Below, in pieces: positions 33,176 to 42,948 of a DNA stretch of 64,000 bases. This stretch comes from Pseudescherichia sp032055545 (GTDB lineage: Bacteria > Pseudomonadota > Gammaproteobacteria > Enterobacterales > Enterobacteriaceae). The notes beneath the pieces are model-generated. The model worked only from the letters and a program-made list of their open reading frames with translations. It made no database searches and was not told the DNA's origin. Positions within the stretch are counted from its first letter, which is position 1; every line of letters begins with the position of its first letter. The stretch is from NCBI GenBank assembly GCA_032055545.1, contig DAMBQR010000016.1, positions 1 to 64,000 on the forward strand. The letters run 5' to 3'. A program made the position numbers and the translations under genes.

Positions 33176-34350
33176 ATCACTATCTCGCTGTAACGATCCC
33201 GATAATCCTTCGGTGTGCTGCCGTACTCCTTCTTAAACACCGAATAGAAGTATTGCAGCGACGGGTAGCCGCACATCTGTGAAATCTCGTTAATCGACAG
33301 TGAGGTTGAGATCAGCAGGCTGCGCGCCTTCTCCAGCTTCTCGGCGTGGATCATCGCGTGAATGGTCTCACCCACCTCCTCCTTAAAACGCTTCTCCAGG
33401 TTCGAGCGCGAGATCCCTACCGCATCCAGCACCTGATCAACCTTAATTCCTTTGCAGGCGTGATTGCGGATGTAGTGCATGGCCTGGATCACCGCCGGGT
33501 CGTTGAGCGACCGGTAGTCCGTCGAGCGCCGGGCCACTACCCGTACCGGCGGCACCAGCAGACGCTGAAGGGGCATGGCTTCGTTGTCCAGCAGGCGGTG
33601 CAGCAGCTTCGCCGCCTGATAGCCCATCTGCCGCGTACCCTGCGCCACCGACGAGAGCGCCACCCGTGACAGGTAGCGCGTCAGCTCCTCGTTATCGATA
33701 CCGATGACGCACAGCTTCTCGGGCACAGGAATATGCAGATGCTCACACACCTGCAGCACGTGGCGGGCGCGGGCGTCGGTTACGGCAATAATGCCGGTCT
33801 GCGGCGGCAGGGTCTGCAGCCAGTCGGCGAGGCGGTTCTGGGCGTGCTGCCAGTTTTCGGGGGCGGTTTGTAGCCCCTGGTAGACTACACCGCGATACTT
33901 CTCCTGCGCCACCAGCTGACGAAAGGCATACTCCCGCTCTGCCGCCCAGCCTTTGCCGCTGGTGGCGGGCAGACCATAGAAGGCGAAGCGGTGCACCCCT
34001 TTCTCTTTCAGATGCAGGAAGGCGCTCTCCACCAGAGCGGAGTTATCGGTAGCGATGTAGTGCACCGCCGGATAGTCCTCGGGGCGATGATAGGAGCCGC
34101 CCACGCCGACGATAGGCACATCGACGTCGGCCAGCAGGCGTTCGATCTCACCGTCGTCGTAGTCGGCGATGACGCCGTCTCCCAGCGACTCTCTGATGTT
34201 CTCGATGCGCGTGCGGAAATCCTCCTCAATGAAGATGTCCCACTCTGATTGGGAAGCCTGGAGATATTCGCCTACGCCTTCAACGACCTGGCGATCGTAG
34301 GCTTTATTGGCGTTAAACAGCAGCGTGATCCGGTGGCGCTTGGCAAACAT
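33172..34350 (-). CDS. xylR: Xylose operon activator XylR
   Basis: AraC-type activator with a LacI/periplasmic-binding-like xylose domain (about 1-275) and a C-terminal double helix-turn-helix (about 285-385; VDQVLDAVGISRSNLEKRF and INEISQMCGYPSLQYFYSVFK). It is 392 aa, the E. coli length. With D-xylose it activates the xylFGH and xylAB promoters. It lies 100 bp after xylH and can be read from its own promoter or by read-through. Confidence 0.97.
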   Translation of the reverse strand: MFAKRHRITLLFNANKAYDRQVVEGVGEYLQASQSEWDIFIEEDFRTRIENIRESLGDGVIADYDDGEIERLLADVDVPIVGVGGSYHRPEDYPAVHYIATDNSALVESAFLHLKEKGVHRFAFYGLPATSGKGWAAEREYAFRQLVAQEKYRGVVYQGLQTAPENWQHAQNRLADWLQTLPPQTGIIAVTDARARHVLQVCEHLHIPVPEKLCVIGIDNEELTRYLSRVALSSVAQGTRQMGYQAAKLLHRLLDNEAMPLQRLLVPPVRVVARRSTDYRSLNDPAVIQAMHYIRNHACKGIKVDQVLDAVGISRSNLEKRFKEEVGETIHAMIHAEKLEKARSLLISTSLSINEISQMCGYPSLQYFYSVFKKEYGSTPKDYRDRYSEIVM

Positions 34351-34450
34351 GTTGATCTCTTCCTGAAAAATCCTCGTTTCTCATTACCATACTCAGCACA
34401 AAGCCGGAGAGATTTCCCCCGGCAGTGTGATCTTCCCGATAATTTGTCCG

Positions 34451-35632
34451 CTATGTGCGGCGTTTTGTGGCAGAGTCCATCCACACCGCCAACAGCAGGA
34501 TCGCCCCCTTGACGATGTACTGCCAGAAGGTCGGGACGTCCATCATGCTCATGCCGTTGTCCAGCGAGGCCATAATAAATGCCCCCATCACCGCGCCCGC
34601 CACGCTGCCGACCCCGCCCGCGAGGCTGGTGCCGCCGATAACGCAGGCAGCGATGGCGTCCAGCTCGGCAATGTTCCCCGCCGACGGCGAGCCAGCGCCG
34701 AGGCGTGAGCTGAGGATCAGCCCGGCGATAGCCACCATCAGCCCGTTGATAGCGAACACGGCCAGCTTGGTACGCTCGACGTTGATCCCCGACAGGCGTG
34801 CCGCCTCAATGTTGCCGCCGATGGCATAGATCCGCCGCCCAAAGGCGGTGCGCGTAGCCATAAACATCCCCGCCAGCAGCAGGAAAACCAGCAGCAGCAC
34901 CGGCGTTGGCACGCCGCGGTAGTCGTTGAGTAGCCAGATCGCACCCAGTACCACCACCGCTATCAGCGCCTGCCTGCCGACCACCCTCGTCGAGGTCGAA
35001 GTTGCCAGCCCCAGCGACTGACGGCGCAGCCGCCCGCGCCACTGCCAGAGTACAAACAGCACCAGCCCCAGCGCGCCGATGCCAAAGCCAAACCCGTCCG
35101 GCAGGTAACTCTGGCCAATCTGCGACATCGCGGCGCTGGTGGGCGAGACGGTGGTGCCGTTGGTGATGCCAATCAGCACGCCGCGAAACGCCAGCATTCC
35201 CGCGAGGGTGACGATAAACGACGGCACCTTGCGGTACGCCACCCACCAGCCGTTCCAGGTGCCCAGTAGCAGCCCGAGCACCAGCGTCACCGCCACGGTC
35301 AGCGGCAGCGGCCAGCCCAGCCAGACGTCAAAGATCGCCGCCGCGCCGCCCAGCAGGCCCATCATTGAGCCAACGGAGAGGTCAATTTCGGCGGAGATGA
35401 TGACAAACACCATTCCCACCGCCAGAATGCCGGTGATGGCGGTCTGGCGCAGCAGGTTAGAGATGTTGCGTGCGCTCAGGTACGAGCCGTCGGTCATCCA
35501 GGTAAAGAAGAGCATAATTGCCACGATGGCGGCAATCATGACAAAGACCTGGAGATTGAGAGATTTCAGCCCACTAAACGCCCCGGGAGCCGGAGAGGCG
35601 AGCTTCAGTTCAGACGGATTGCTTTTCGACAT
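34451..35632 (-). CDS. xylH: D-xylose ABC transporter permease
   Basis: Inner-membrane subunit of the XylFGH importer, 393 aa, about ten hydrophobic helices. The conserved loop VIGGTSLAGGVGSVAGAVMG, found in RbsC/XylH permeases, is near the C terminus. The start overlaps the xylG end by 23 bp, so translation is coupled. Confidence 0.96.
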   Translation of the reverse strand: MSKSNPSELKLASPAPGAFSGLKSLNLQVFVMIAAIVAIMLFFTWMTDGSYLSARNISNLLRQTAITGILAVGMVFVIISAEIDLSVGSMMGLLGGAAAIFDVWLGWPLPLTVAVTLVLGLLLGTWNGWWVAYRKVPSFIVTLAGMLAFRGVLIGITNGTTVSPTSAAMSQIGQSYLPDGFGFGIGALGLVLFVLWQWRGRLRRQSLGLATSTSTRVVGRQALIAVVVLGAIWLLNDYRGVPTPVLLLVFLLLAGMFMATRTAFGRRIYAIGGNIEAARLSGINVERTKLAVFAINGLMVAIAGLILSSRLGAGSPSAGNIAELDAIAACVIGGTSLAGGVGSVAGAVMGAFIMASLDNGMSMMDVPTFWQYIVKGAILLLAVWMDSATKRRT

Positions 35633-37151
35633 GATGTTCGCTCCTCAGCGCCGCTTCCATAACCTGTTCCTGGGTCAGATGGTGATTGATGAGATCGGCC
35701 TTGAGTCGGCCTTCATGCATTACCAGCACCCGATCGCTCAGCCCCAGCACTTCTGGCAGCTCGGATGAGATCACGATGACGGCAATGCCTTGCTGTACCA
35801 GCTGGTTAATCAACTTGTAGATTTCATACTTCGCGCCGATATCGATCCCGCGCGTGGGCTCGTCAAGGATTAGAATGCGCGGATTGAGCAGCAGGCAGCG
35901 GGCCAGAATCGCCTTCTGCTGGTTGCCGCCGCTGAGACGGCCAATCGCCAGCTCCGGCGAGGAGGTTTTGACTTTTAACCGTTGGAGTGAAGTGAGAATG
36001 CACTGCTGTTCGGCGGCATCGTCAAGGGTGCTGAACGTGCCGGAAAAATCATCCAGCGCCGCCAGGGTAATGTTCTTGCCGACTGCCATCACCGGCACGA
36101 TGCCATCTTTTTTCCGGTCCTCCGGCACCATGGCGATCCCGTGGGCGATGGCCTGCTGACAGTTGCTTATCTTCACCGGCTGGCCGTCGATAAATACGCT
36201 GCCTTCATGGCGGCCAGGCCAGACGCCAAACAGGCACTGCACGGCTTCGGTGCGCCCGGCTCCGACTAATCCGGCAATGCCTAAGATCTCCCCGCGCCGC
36301 AGAGAGAAGGAGACGTCGTTAACCCGCTTGATGTGCCGGTTAACCGGATGCCAGGCGGTGAGGTGCTCTACGCGCAGGATCTCATCCCCCGCCGTATGCG
36401 GTTCGCTCGGGTAGAGCGCGGTCAGCTCGCGGCCCACCATCATGGTGATGATGGCATCCTCGCTCATGCCCGCCGCGTCGCGCATTCCCACCGGTTTGCC
36501 GTCGCGGATCACGCAGATAACGTCGGCAATGGCCTTCACCTCGTTCAGCTTGTGCGAAATGTAGATGCAGGCGATATCGTGGTTTTGTAGGTCGCGAATG
36601 ATGTCCAGCAGCACCGCTGTCTCCTGCTCGGTCAGCGAGGCGGTAGGCTCGTCGAGGATCAGCAGCCGCACCTGCTTGTTGAGCGCCTTGGCAATCTCAA
36701 CCAGTTGCTGCTGGCCTAAGCCCAGATCGCCAACCCGGGTATCCGGCGAGATGGCAAGGCTGACCTGCTTGAGCAGCTTGTCGCAGCGCAGCGTCATGGC
36801 GTCGTAGTCCATCACCCCGTGATGGGTCAGCTCCGCGCCAAGGAAAATATTCTCCAGCACCGTGAGGTGCTTAACCAGCGCCAGCTCCTGGTGAATGATG
36901 GCAATACCCCGGCGTTCGGTATCGCGGATATGGCTGGCGATGAGCGGCTCACCGGCAAAGAGGATCTCGCCATCGTAGCTGCCGTGCGGGTAGATGCCGC
37001 ACAGCACCTTCATTAAGGTGGATTTGCCCGAGCCGTTTTCACCGCACAGGGCCAGCACCTCGCCGGCGTTCAGCGCCAGGCTCACGTTATCGACGGCTTT
37101 AACCGCGCCGAACGCTTTGGTGATGTTTTTCATTTCCAGTAAATAAGGCAT
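35610..37151 (-). CDS. xylG: D-xylose ABC transporter ATP-binding protein
   Basis: Cytoplasmic ATPase with two fused ABC cassettes, 513 aa. The first has Walker A GENGSGKST (about 36-44), signature LGLGQQQLVEIAKAL and Walker B LLILDEPTAS; the second has the degenerate Walker A GLVGAGRTE typical of the RbsA family and signature LSGGNQQKAILARCL. Powers xylose import with XylH and XylF. Preceded by a 75-bp gap with a hairpin after xylF. Confidence 0.96.
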   Translation of the reverse strand: MPYLLEMKNITKAFGAVKAVDNVSLALNAGEVLALCGENGSGKSTLMKVLCGIYPHGSYDGEILFAGEPLIASHIRDTERRGIAIIHQELALVKHLTVLENIFLGAELTHHGVMDYDAMTLRCDKLLKQVSLAISPDTRVGDLGLGQQQLVEIAKALNKQVRLLILDEPTASLTEQETAVLLDIIRDLQNHDIACIYISHKLNEVKAIADVICVIRDGKPVGMRDAAGMSEDAIITMMVGRELTALYPSEPHTAGDEILRVEHLTAWHPVNRHIKRVNDVSFSLRRGEILGIAGLVGAGRTEAVQCLFGVWPGRHEGSVFIDGQPVKISNCQQAIAHGIAMVPEDRKKDGIVPVMAVGKNITLAALDDFSGTFSTLDDAAEQQCILTSLQRLKVKTSSPELAIGRLSGGNQQKAILARCLLLNPRILILDEPTRGIDIGAKYEIYKLINQLVQQGIAVIVISSELPEVLGLSDRVLVMHEGRLKADLINHHLTQEQVMEAALRSEHHVEKQSV

Positions 37152-37195
37152 ACCTGCTCCGCGTGGATCGTTGGAATAACAGTGCCTGAGGGCGC

Positions 37196-37216
37196 TCCCC
37201 CGTTGTGCCGGGGGAG
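37196..37216 (-). other. Intercistronic hairpin between xylF and xylG
   Basis: CTCCCC (37196-37201) pairs with GGGGAG (37211-37216) just after the xylF stop, without a T-tract. A stem here would shield the xylF message from 3' exonucleases and help produce more binding protein than ATPase, as is usual in binding-protein operons; inference. Confidence 0.5.
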
Positions 37217-37226
37217 GGTGTGATGC

Positions 37227-38219
37227 TTACAGCTCGCTTTTCTTATGGAAGCCGTCTTTCACTACGGTGGCGTCGATATTCTCTTTATTCACTTCGATAG
37301 GCGTCAGCAGGCGGGCAGGGACATCCTTCAGGCCATTATTGAGCGAGGTGTCGGCTTTCGGCTGCTGGCCATTTCCCAGCTCAACGGCAATTTCAGCGGC
37401 GGTATTCGCCAGCTCGGTGATGGGCTTATAGACGGTCATGGTCTGGCTGCCGTTGATAATACGTTTGATCCCGGCAAGGTCGGCATCCTGACCGGAGATG
37501 GCCACTTTACCCGCCAGCCCCTGGGCGCTGAGGGCCTGAATTGCACCGCCTGCGGTGGCGTCGTTCGAGGCGACAACCGCGTCAATTTTGTTATTGTTGG
37601 CGGTCAGGGCGTTTTCCATGATTTTTAACGCGTTTTCCGGCAGCCAGCCGTCGGCCCACTGGTCGCCGACGACTTTAATTTTGCCGCTGTCGATATAGGG
37701 TTTTAATACTTTCATCTGACCCGCCCGGAACAGCTTGGCGTTATTATCCACCGGCGAGCCGCCCATCAGGAAATAATTGCCCTCGGGCACTTTGGTGACC
37801 AGGCTCTGCGCCTGCATCTCTCCTACTTTTTCATTATCAAAAGAGATATAAAAATCGATGTCGGCATTATTAATCATGCGGTCGTAGGCTAATACTTTAA
37901 TTCCCTCCTGTTTCGCCTCTTTGATCACGTTGCTTAGAACCTGGCCGTTGTAGGGAATAATCACCAGCACGTCAACGCCACGGTTGATCATATTTTCAAT
38001 CTGTGACATCTGGGTCTCTTCGTTACCGTTGGCCGACTGGACGAAGACTTCCGCCCCCAGCGATTCGGCTTTTTTAACAAAGATATCGCGATCTTTTTGC
38101 CAGCGCTCAAGGCGCAGATCGTCAATGGCCATCCCAATCTTGACCTCTTTAGCATGGCTCGCGGCGCTGGCGAGCAGCAGCGAGGCGCAAAGCGTAAGGC
38201 AAAGGTTCTTTATCTTCAT
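37227..38219 (-). CDS. xylF: D-xylose-binding periplasmic protein
   Basis: High-affinity xylose-binding protein, 330 aa like E. coli XylF. Signal peptide about 1-23 (MKIKNLCLTLCASLLLASAA...), then two Rossmann-like lobes with GMAIDDLRLERWQKDRDIF at the ligand cleft and AVVASNDATAGGAIQAL. The frame is open 33 codons upstream, but the signal peptide fixes the start at 38219. First gene of xylFGH, divergent from xylA. Confidence 0.97.
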   Translation of the reverse strand: MKIKNLCLTLCASLLLASAASHAKEVKIGMAIDDLRLERWQKDRDIFVKKAESLGAEVFVQSANGNEETQMSQIENMINRGVDVLVIIPYNGQVLSNVIKEAKQEGIKVLAYDRMINNADIDFYISFDNEKVGEMQAQSLVTKVPEGNYFLMGGSPVDNNAKLFRAGQMKVLKPYIDSGKIKVVGDQWADGWLPENALKIMENALTANNNKIDAVVASNDATAGGAIQALSAQGLAGKVAISGQDADLAGIKRIINGSQTMTVYKPITELANTAAEIAVELGNGQQPKADTSLNNGLKDVPARLLTPIEVNKENIDATVVKDGFHKKSEL

Positions 38220-38536
38220 AATATTAATACCTTTTGTAGGGTTATCGGGCTTGAGATAAAAGAAACATGCACAGCGACAGACGTAGCAAATTTTTAACAT
38301 CTTATGGCGGGCTGGCAATTACTGATTTTTATCTTCTGATTACGTTTTTTGGTTTATTTTCTAATTTATGACCGCGATCTTATTTTAAGCCTCTGCAGGG
38401 ATATTTGAGAGCCAGCGCACGTTTGTGCATTCTCTCAATAGCAGTGTGAAATAACGTAATTGAGCAACTTCCGGCGAATATCCACTATTAATGCCACTGA
38501 TATCCCCTGCCGCAGACATTGATTATGGAGCTGAAT
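38220..38536. promoter_or_regulatory. xylF-xylA divergent control region
   Basis: The 317-bp gap carries the CRP-site half TGTGA at 38445-38449 in the same TGTGAAATAAC...TAATTGAGC context as the E. coli xylA promoter. A/T-rich blocks at about 38320-38375 are where the XylR sites would lie. An imperfect inverted repeat spans 38405-38438: TTGAGAG with CTCTCAA, enclosing GCAC-GTTT-GTGC. No gene is present. Confidence 0.7.
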
Positions 38537-39859
38537 ATGCAAGCCTATTTCGACCAACTTGACCGCGTTCGCTATGAAGGCCCGAAAACCGCCAACCCGT
38601 TAGCCTTTCGCCACTACAACCCGGATGAACTGGTGTTGGGCAAGCGGATGGAAGATCACCTGCGCTTTGCCGCCTGCTACTGGCACACCTTCTGCTGGAC
38701 CGGCGCGGATATGTTTGGTGTCGGCGCGTTCGAGCGCCCGTGGCAGCAGGCTGGCGATGCGCTGGCGTTGGCAAAACGCAAAGCCGACGTCGCCTTTGAG
38801 TTTTTCCACAAGCTCAACGTTCCCTACTACTGCTTCCACGATGTGGATGTCTCCCCGGAAGGGGCGTCGCTGAAGGAGTATCTCTATAACTTTGCCACCA
38901 TGACCGACATTCTGGCCGAGAAGCAGCAGCAGAGCGGCGTGAAGCTGCTGTGGGGCACGGCAAACTGCTTTACCCACCCACGCTACGGCGCGGGCGCAGC
39001 AACGAACCCGGATCCAGAAGTCTTTAGCTGGGCGGCAACCCAGGTGGTGAGCGCCATGAACGCCACCCATAAGCTGGGCGGTGAAAACTACGTGCTGTGG
39101 GGCGGCCGGGAAGGGTATGAAACCCTGCTCAATACCGATCTGCGCCAGGAGCGTGAACAGATCGGCCGCTTTATGCAGATGGTGGTCGAGCACAAGCACA
39201 AAATCGGTTTCCAGGGCACGCTGCTGATCGAGCCGAAGCCGCAGGAGCCAACCAAGCATCAGTATGACTACGACGTGGCCACGGTTTACGGCTTCCTCAA
39301 GCAGTTTGGTCTTGAGAAAGAGATCAAGGTCAATATCGAGGCCAACCACGCCACGCTGGCCGGGCACTCCTTCCACCACGAGATCGCCTCTGCGATTGCG
39401 CTGGGCATTTTCGGCTCCGTTGATGCCAACCGCGGCGACATGCAGCTGGGCTGGGATACGGACCAGTTCCCGAACAGCGTTGAAGAGAACGCCCTGGTGA
39501 TGTACGAGATTGTGAAGGCAGGTGGCTTTATCACTGGCGGCCTCAACTTTGATGCCAAAGTGCGTCGTCAGAGTACCGACAAATACGATCTGTTCTATGG
39601 TCATATTGGCGCGATGGACACCATGGCGCTGGCGCTGAAGGTGGCGGCCCGCATGATTGAAGACGGCGAGCTGGATAAGCGCGTGGCGAAACGCTACGCG
39701 GGCTGGAATGGTGAGCTGGGCCAGCAGATCCTGAAAGGGCAACTTACGCTGACGGAGCTGGCGAAGTACGCTGAACAGCAAAATCTGGCTCCGCAGCACC
39801 AGAGCGGTCATCAGGAGCTGCTGGAGAACCTGGTTAATCACTATATTTTTGATAAATAA
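38537..39859 (+). CDS. xylA: Xylose isomerase
   Basis: Isomerises D-xylose to D-xylulose with two divalent metal ions. 440 aa as in E. coli, starting MQAYFDQLDRVRYEG. Active-site segments seen are YYCFHDVDVSPEG (catalytic His), LLIEPKPQEPTKHQYD, NIEANHATLAGHSFHHE and WDTDQFPNS with metal ligands. The frame is open six codons earlier; the start used is the E. coli one. In the xylAB operon under XylR and CRP. Confidence 0.98.
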   Translation: MQAYFDQLDRVRYEGPKTANPLAFRHYNPDELVLGKRMEDHLRFAACYWHTFCWTGADMFGVGAFERPWQQAGDALALAKRKADVAFEFFHKLNVPYYCFHDVDVSPEGASLKEYLYNFATMTDILAEKQQQSGVKLLWGTANCFTHPRYGAGAATNPDPEVFSWAATQVVSAMNATHKLGGENYVLWGGREGYETLLNTDLRQEREQIGRFMQMVVEHKHKIGFQGTLLIEPKPQEPTKHQYDYDVATVYGFLKQFGLEKEIKVNIEANHATLAGHSFHHEIASAIALGIFGSVDANRGDMQLGWDTDQFPNSVEENALVMYEIVKAGGFITGGLNFDAKVRRQSTDKYDLFYGHIGAMDTMALALKVAARMIEDGELDKRVAKRYAGWNGELGQQILKGQLTLTELAKYAEQQNLAPQHQSGHQELLENLVNHYIFDK

Positions 39860-39914
39860 CCAGCATTGCCCGGTCAGCGCAGCGCCACCGGGCGTTTTCA
39901 AGGAAATCACTGCT

Positions 39915-41369
39915 ATGTATATCGGTATCGATCTGGGTACGTCGGGTGTAAAAGCTATTCTGCTTAACGAGCAGGGCGAGATGCTGGCTTCGCACACCGA
40001 GAAGCTTTCCGTCTCACGTCCGCATCCGCTCTGGTCAGAGCAGGATCCCAACCAGTGGTGGCAGGCGACAAACAGTGCATTGAAAGCGCTGGGGCAGCAG
40101 CAGCCGCTGTCCGGGGTAAAGGCCATCGGCATTGCCGGGCAGATGCACGGCGCCACGCTGCTGGATCGCGACGATTGCGTTCTGCGCCCGGCGATTCTGT
40201 GGAACGACGGCCGCTGTGCAGAGGAGTGCGCCCTGCTGGAGGCGGCGGTGCCTGACTCACGGCAGATCACCGGCAACCTGATGATGCCCGGCTTTACCGC
40301 ACCCAAGCTGCTGTGGGTTAAACGCCACGAGCCTGAGGTGTTTGCCCAGGTTGCGAAGGTGCTGCTGCCGAAAGATTATCTGCGTCTGCGCATGACCGGA
40401 GAGTACGCCAGCGATATGTCCGACGCGGCGGGAACGATGTGGCTGGACGTTGCCCAACGCGACTGGAGCAGTGAGATGCTGGCCGCCTGCGGTCTCTCCC
40501 GGGAGAACATGCCCGCCCTGTTTGAAGGCAGTGAAATCGCCGGCACGCTGCTGCCGGAGGTGGCTGCCGGATGGGGGATGCCCGCCGTGCCGGTTGTGGC
40601 CGGAGGCGGAGATAACGCTGCGGGCGCGGTTGGAGTAGGCATGGCGGACGCCGGACAGGCGATGCTCTCCCTGGGCACATCGGGGGTCTACTTTGCAGTG
40701 AGCAACGGTTTCCTCAGCAAGCCAGAGAGTGCCGTGCACAGCTTCTGTCACGCGCTGCCCGATCGCTGGCACCTGATGTCGGTGATGCTTAGTGCGGCCT
40801 CCTGCCTTGACTGGGCGGCAGCGCTCACCGGCATGGGCTCGGTCTCTGAGCTGATTGCCGCGGCAGAGCAGGCTGACGACAGCGCGGGCGATCTCTGGTT
40901 TTTACCCTACCTCTCCGGGGAGCGGACTCCGCACAACAATCCGCAGGCAAAGGGCGTATTCTTTGGCCTGACGCATCAGCACGGACAGCGCGAGCTGGCC
41001 CGGGCGGTGCTGGAGGGGGTTGGCTACGCGCTGGCGGACGGGATGGATGCGGTACATGCCTGCGGCGTGACGCCGAAGAGCATCACCCTGATTGGCGGCG
41101 GGGCGCGCAGCCCCTGGTGGCGACAGATGCTGGCGGATATCAGCGGCCAGCAGCTCGACTACCGCACCGGCGGCGACGTCGGTCCGGCGCTGGGCGCGGC
41201 GCGGCTGGCGCAGATTGCCGTTAACCCGCAGATGCCGCTGGCGGATCTCCTTACGCAGCTGCCGCTGGAGCAAGAACATCATCCGGACGCAGAACGCCAT
41301 CGGGCCTATGCGCCCCGGCGGGAGACCTTCCGTAAGATCTACCAGCAATTATTACCGTTGATGTCGTGA
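39915..41369 (+). CDS. xylB: Xylulokinase
   Basis: Phosphorylates D-xylulose to xylulose-5-phosphate. FGGY-family kinase of 484 aa, the E. coli length, with MYIGIDLGTSGVKAILLN at the N terminus, GIAGQMHGATLLD around the active site, and the C-terminal ATP motif LIGGGARSPWWRQMLADI. 55 bp after xylA. The frame is open 22 codons upstream but AAGGAAATCACTGCT precedes the ATG at 39915. A REP pair follows. Confidence 0.97.
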   Translation: MYIGIDLGTSGVKAILLNEQGEMLASHTEKLSVSRPHPLWSEQDPNQWWQATNSALKALGQQQPLSGVKAIGIAGQMHGATLLDRDDCVLRPAILWNDGRCAEECALLEAAVPDSRQITGNLMMPGFTAPKLLWVKRHEPEVFAQVAKVLLPKDYLRLRMTGEYASDMSDAAGTMWLDVAQRDWSSEMLAACGLSRENMPALFEGSEIAGTLLPEVAAGWGMPAVPVVAGGGDNAAGAVGVGMADAGQAMLSLGTSGVYFAVSNGFLSKPESAVHSFCHALPDRWHLMSVMLSAASCLDWAAALTGMGSVSELIAAAEQADDSAGDLWFLPYLSGERTPHNNPQAKGVFFGLTHQHGQRELARAVLEGVGYALADGMDAVHACGVTPKSITLIGGGARSPWWRQMLADISGQQLDYRTGGDVGPALGAARLAQIAVNPQMPLADLLTQLPLEQEHHPDAERHRAYAPRRETFRKIYQQLLPLMS

Positions 41370-41373
41370 TCTA

Positions 41374-41452
41374 TCGCCGGGTGGCGCTGCGCTTACCCGG
41401 CCTACGGATAGTGCCTTTGTAGGCCCGGCAAGCGTTAGCGCCGCCGGGCGTG
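41374..41452. repeat. REP/BIME element pair after xylB
   Basis: Two inverted REP units (GCCGGGTGGCGC...TTACCCGGCCTAC and GTAGGCCCGGCAAGCG...GCCGCCGGGC) in the convergent xylB-wecH gap, the same arrangement as after aldB. Confidence 0.87.
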
Positions 41453-41455
41453 TTT

Positions 41456-42448
41456 TTAACTCACAAACCTTTTCGTATCAACACGTTGCAACACCATCGA
41501 CAGCAGCAGGCTAATCACCACCGTCACGCTGAAAATCCACACGATATCCGGCACCGGCCAGGGCAGCTCGACGCCGCGGGTGCGCAGGGCGTGGATCACC
41601 AGCGCGTGAAAGCCGTAGATCCCCAGCGAATGCCGGGAAATCAGTCCCAATCCCGGCAGCGGACGCGTGTTGAGACTGTTTTTCACCAGCGTCAGCAGTG
41701 AGACCGCGCAGATAAAGACCAGCGGCCCGCAGTAGACATACCAGGTATCGGCGAAGTCGCCGCGCCACTGCAGCTCATACAGCGTCCCGCGCGAGATAAT
41801 CACCACCGCGATGATAAACAGCGCCCCGCAGATCCAGCTCAGATATTTTTTATCGGTGTCCATCGTGCCGATAGCGCGGCCGAGCAGGCCGTAGAGCACG
41901 TAATAGAAAGTATCCCCAGCGATATAGAGATTAACCGGCAACCACTCTACGCCGCCCGCTTTCAGCGGCACAGTATTGGGGTTCGCCAGAATACCCAACA
42001 CCACCATCAGGGCCAACAGCATCTTGCCGCTGACGTTTTTCACCTGAATCAGCGGCGAGACCAGGTAGATCACCACAATCGCGAAGAAAAACCACAGGTG
42101 GTAGAAGACCGGCTTCTGCAGCAGGTTGCGCAGGCTCAGCTCGCTGTTCATCGAGGTAAAGAAGGTGATGTAGAGCAGGGCGACAGTGCTGTAGAAGAGC
42201 AGACAGAGCGCAATACGCAGAAAATTGCGCGGCTGGGCGCTGCGCTCGCCAAAGAAGAGGTAGCCGGAGATCATAAAGAAGAGCGGAACGCTGACCCGCG
42301 AGGCCGAGTTGAGGACGTTAGCGATATCCCAGTTGAGCAGGCTAATGCTCTGTGCATCCGTGATGTAGCCGCTGGTGGTGTGGATCATCACCACCATTAA
42401 GCAGGCAATCCCGCGTAGGTTATCAATCCAGCTGATTTTTGACGCCAT
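41456..42448 (-). CDS. wecH: O-acetyltransferase WecH
   Basis: Inner-membrane acyltransferase 3 family protein, 330 aa (E. coli 331), about ten helices. The N-terminal family motif is WIDNLRGIACLMVVMIHTT, with the conserved Arg and His. E. coli WecH (YiaH) acetylates N-acetylglucosamine residues of enterobacterial common antigen. Convergent with xylB; yiaA and yiaB, which lie between the two in E. coli, are missing here. Confidence 0.93.
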   Translation of the reverse strand: MASKISWIDNLRGIACLMVVMIHTTSGYITDAQSISLLNWDIANVLNSASRVSVPLFFMISGYLFFGERSAQPRNFLRIALCLLFYSTVALLYITFFTSMNSELSLRNLLQKPVFYHLWFFFAIVVIYLVSPLIQVKNVSGKMLLALMVVLGILANPNTVPLKAGGVEWLPVNLYIAGDTFYYVLYGLLGRAIGTMDTDKKYLSWICGALFIIAVVIISRGTLYELQWRGDFADTWYVYCGPLVFICAVSLLTLVKNSLNTRPLPGLGLISRHSLGIYGFHALVIHALRTRGVELPWPVPDIVWIFSVTVVISLLLSMVLQRVDTKRFVS

Positions 42449-42541
42449 CCGACCCTCTTTCTCCCGCTAACAATGACAGAGCGATAACCGTGTGTTATCT
42501 AATAGATAACATAACAGCCAGCTCATTCTGCGGGGATTAAA

Positions 42542-42844
42542 ATGATGACAAAGTGTTGCATAACGGCGCTGATATTTCTGCTTGTTGGCTGCGGGTCAAC
42601 GCAGCAGGCCGCCGTGCAACCTGCTCATAAGCCGAAGGTAAGTCCGGCGACGACGCTGAGCATGGAGCAGCTCTGCCGGGAGACGGCGGCGCAGCGCTAT
42701 AACACCCGGGAACAGAGCATTGCGGTCACCGGGATGGTGCAGTTTCAGGCCAGCTACGAGATGCGCGGCCTGACGCCACGGGAAGAGCGTTTCGTCTGCG
42801 CCTTCGATCCTGATGGGCAATTTTTACACCTTTCCATGCGTTAG
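42542..42844 (+). CDS. ysaB: YsaB, small lipoprotein
   Basis: A 100-aa lipoprotein with signal MMTKCCITALIFLLVGC and lipobox LVGC. The C-terminal half (LCRETAAQRYNTREQ...SYEMRGLT...FVCAFDPDGQFLHLSMR) matches E. coli YsaB, the same neighbour of glyQ. Two cysteines in the mature part could form a disulphide. Function unknown. Confidence 0.9.
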   Translation: MMTKCCITALIFLLVGCGSTQQAAVQPAHKPKVSPATTLSMEQLCRETAAQRYNTREQSIAVTGMVQFQASYEMRGLTPREERFVCAFDPDGQFLHLSMR

Positions 42845-42948
42845 CAGGCCAATTTTCCCAAACAACCCCGTTTCGTACTGTATATCTTGCGGTCAATGGG
42901 TATACTGGCTGCTTCCTTTAAATCCACACGTATCCAGCACGAAATAAT

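Noticed and set aside
38600..40306. A 568-codon open frame antisense to xylA and xylB
   Set aside because: Shadow of the two genes, no recognisable domain and no ribosome-binding site in context.
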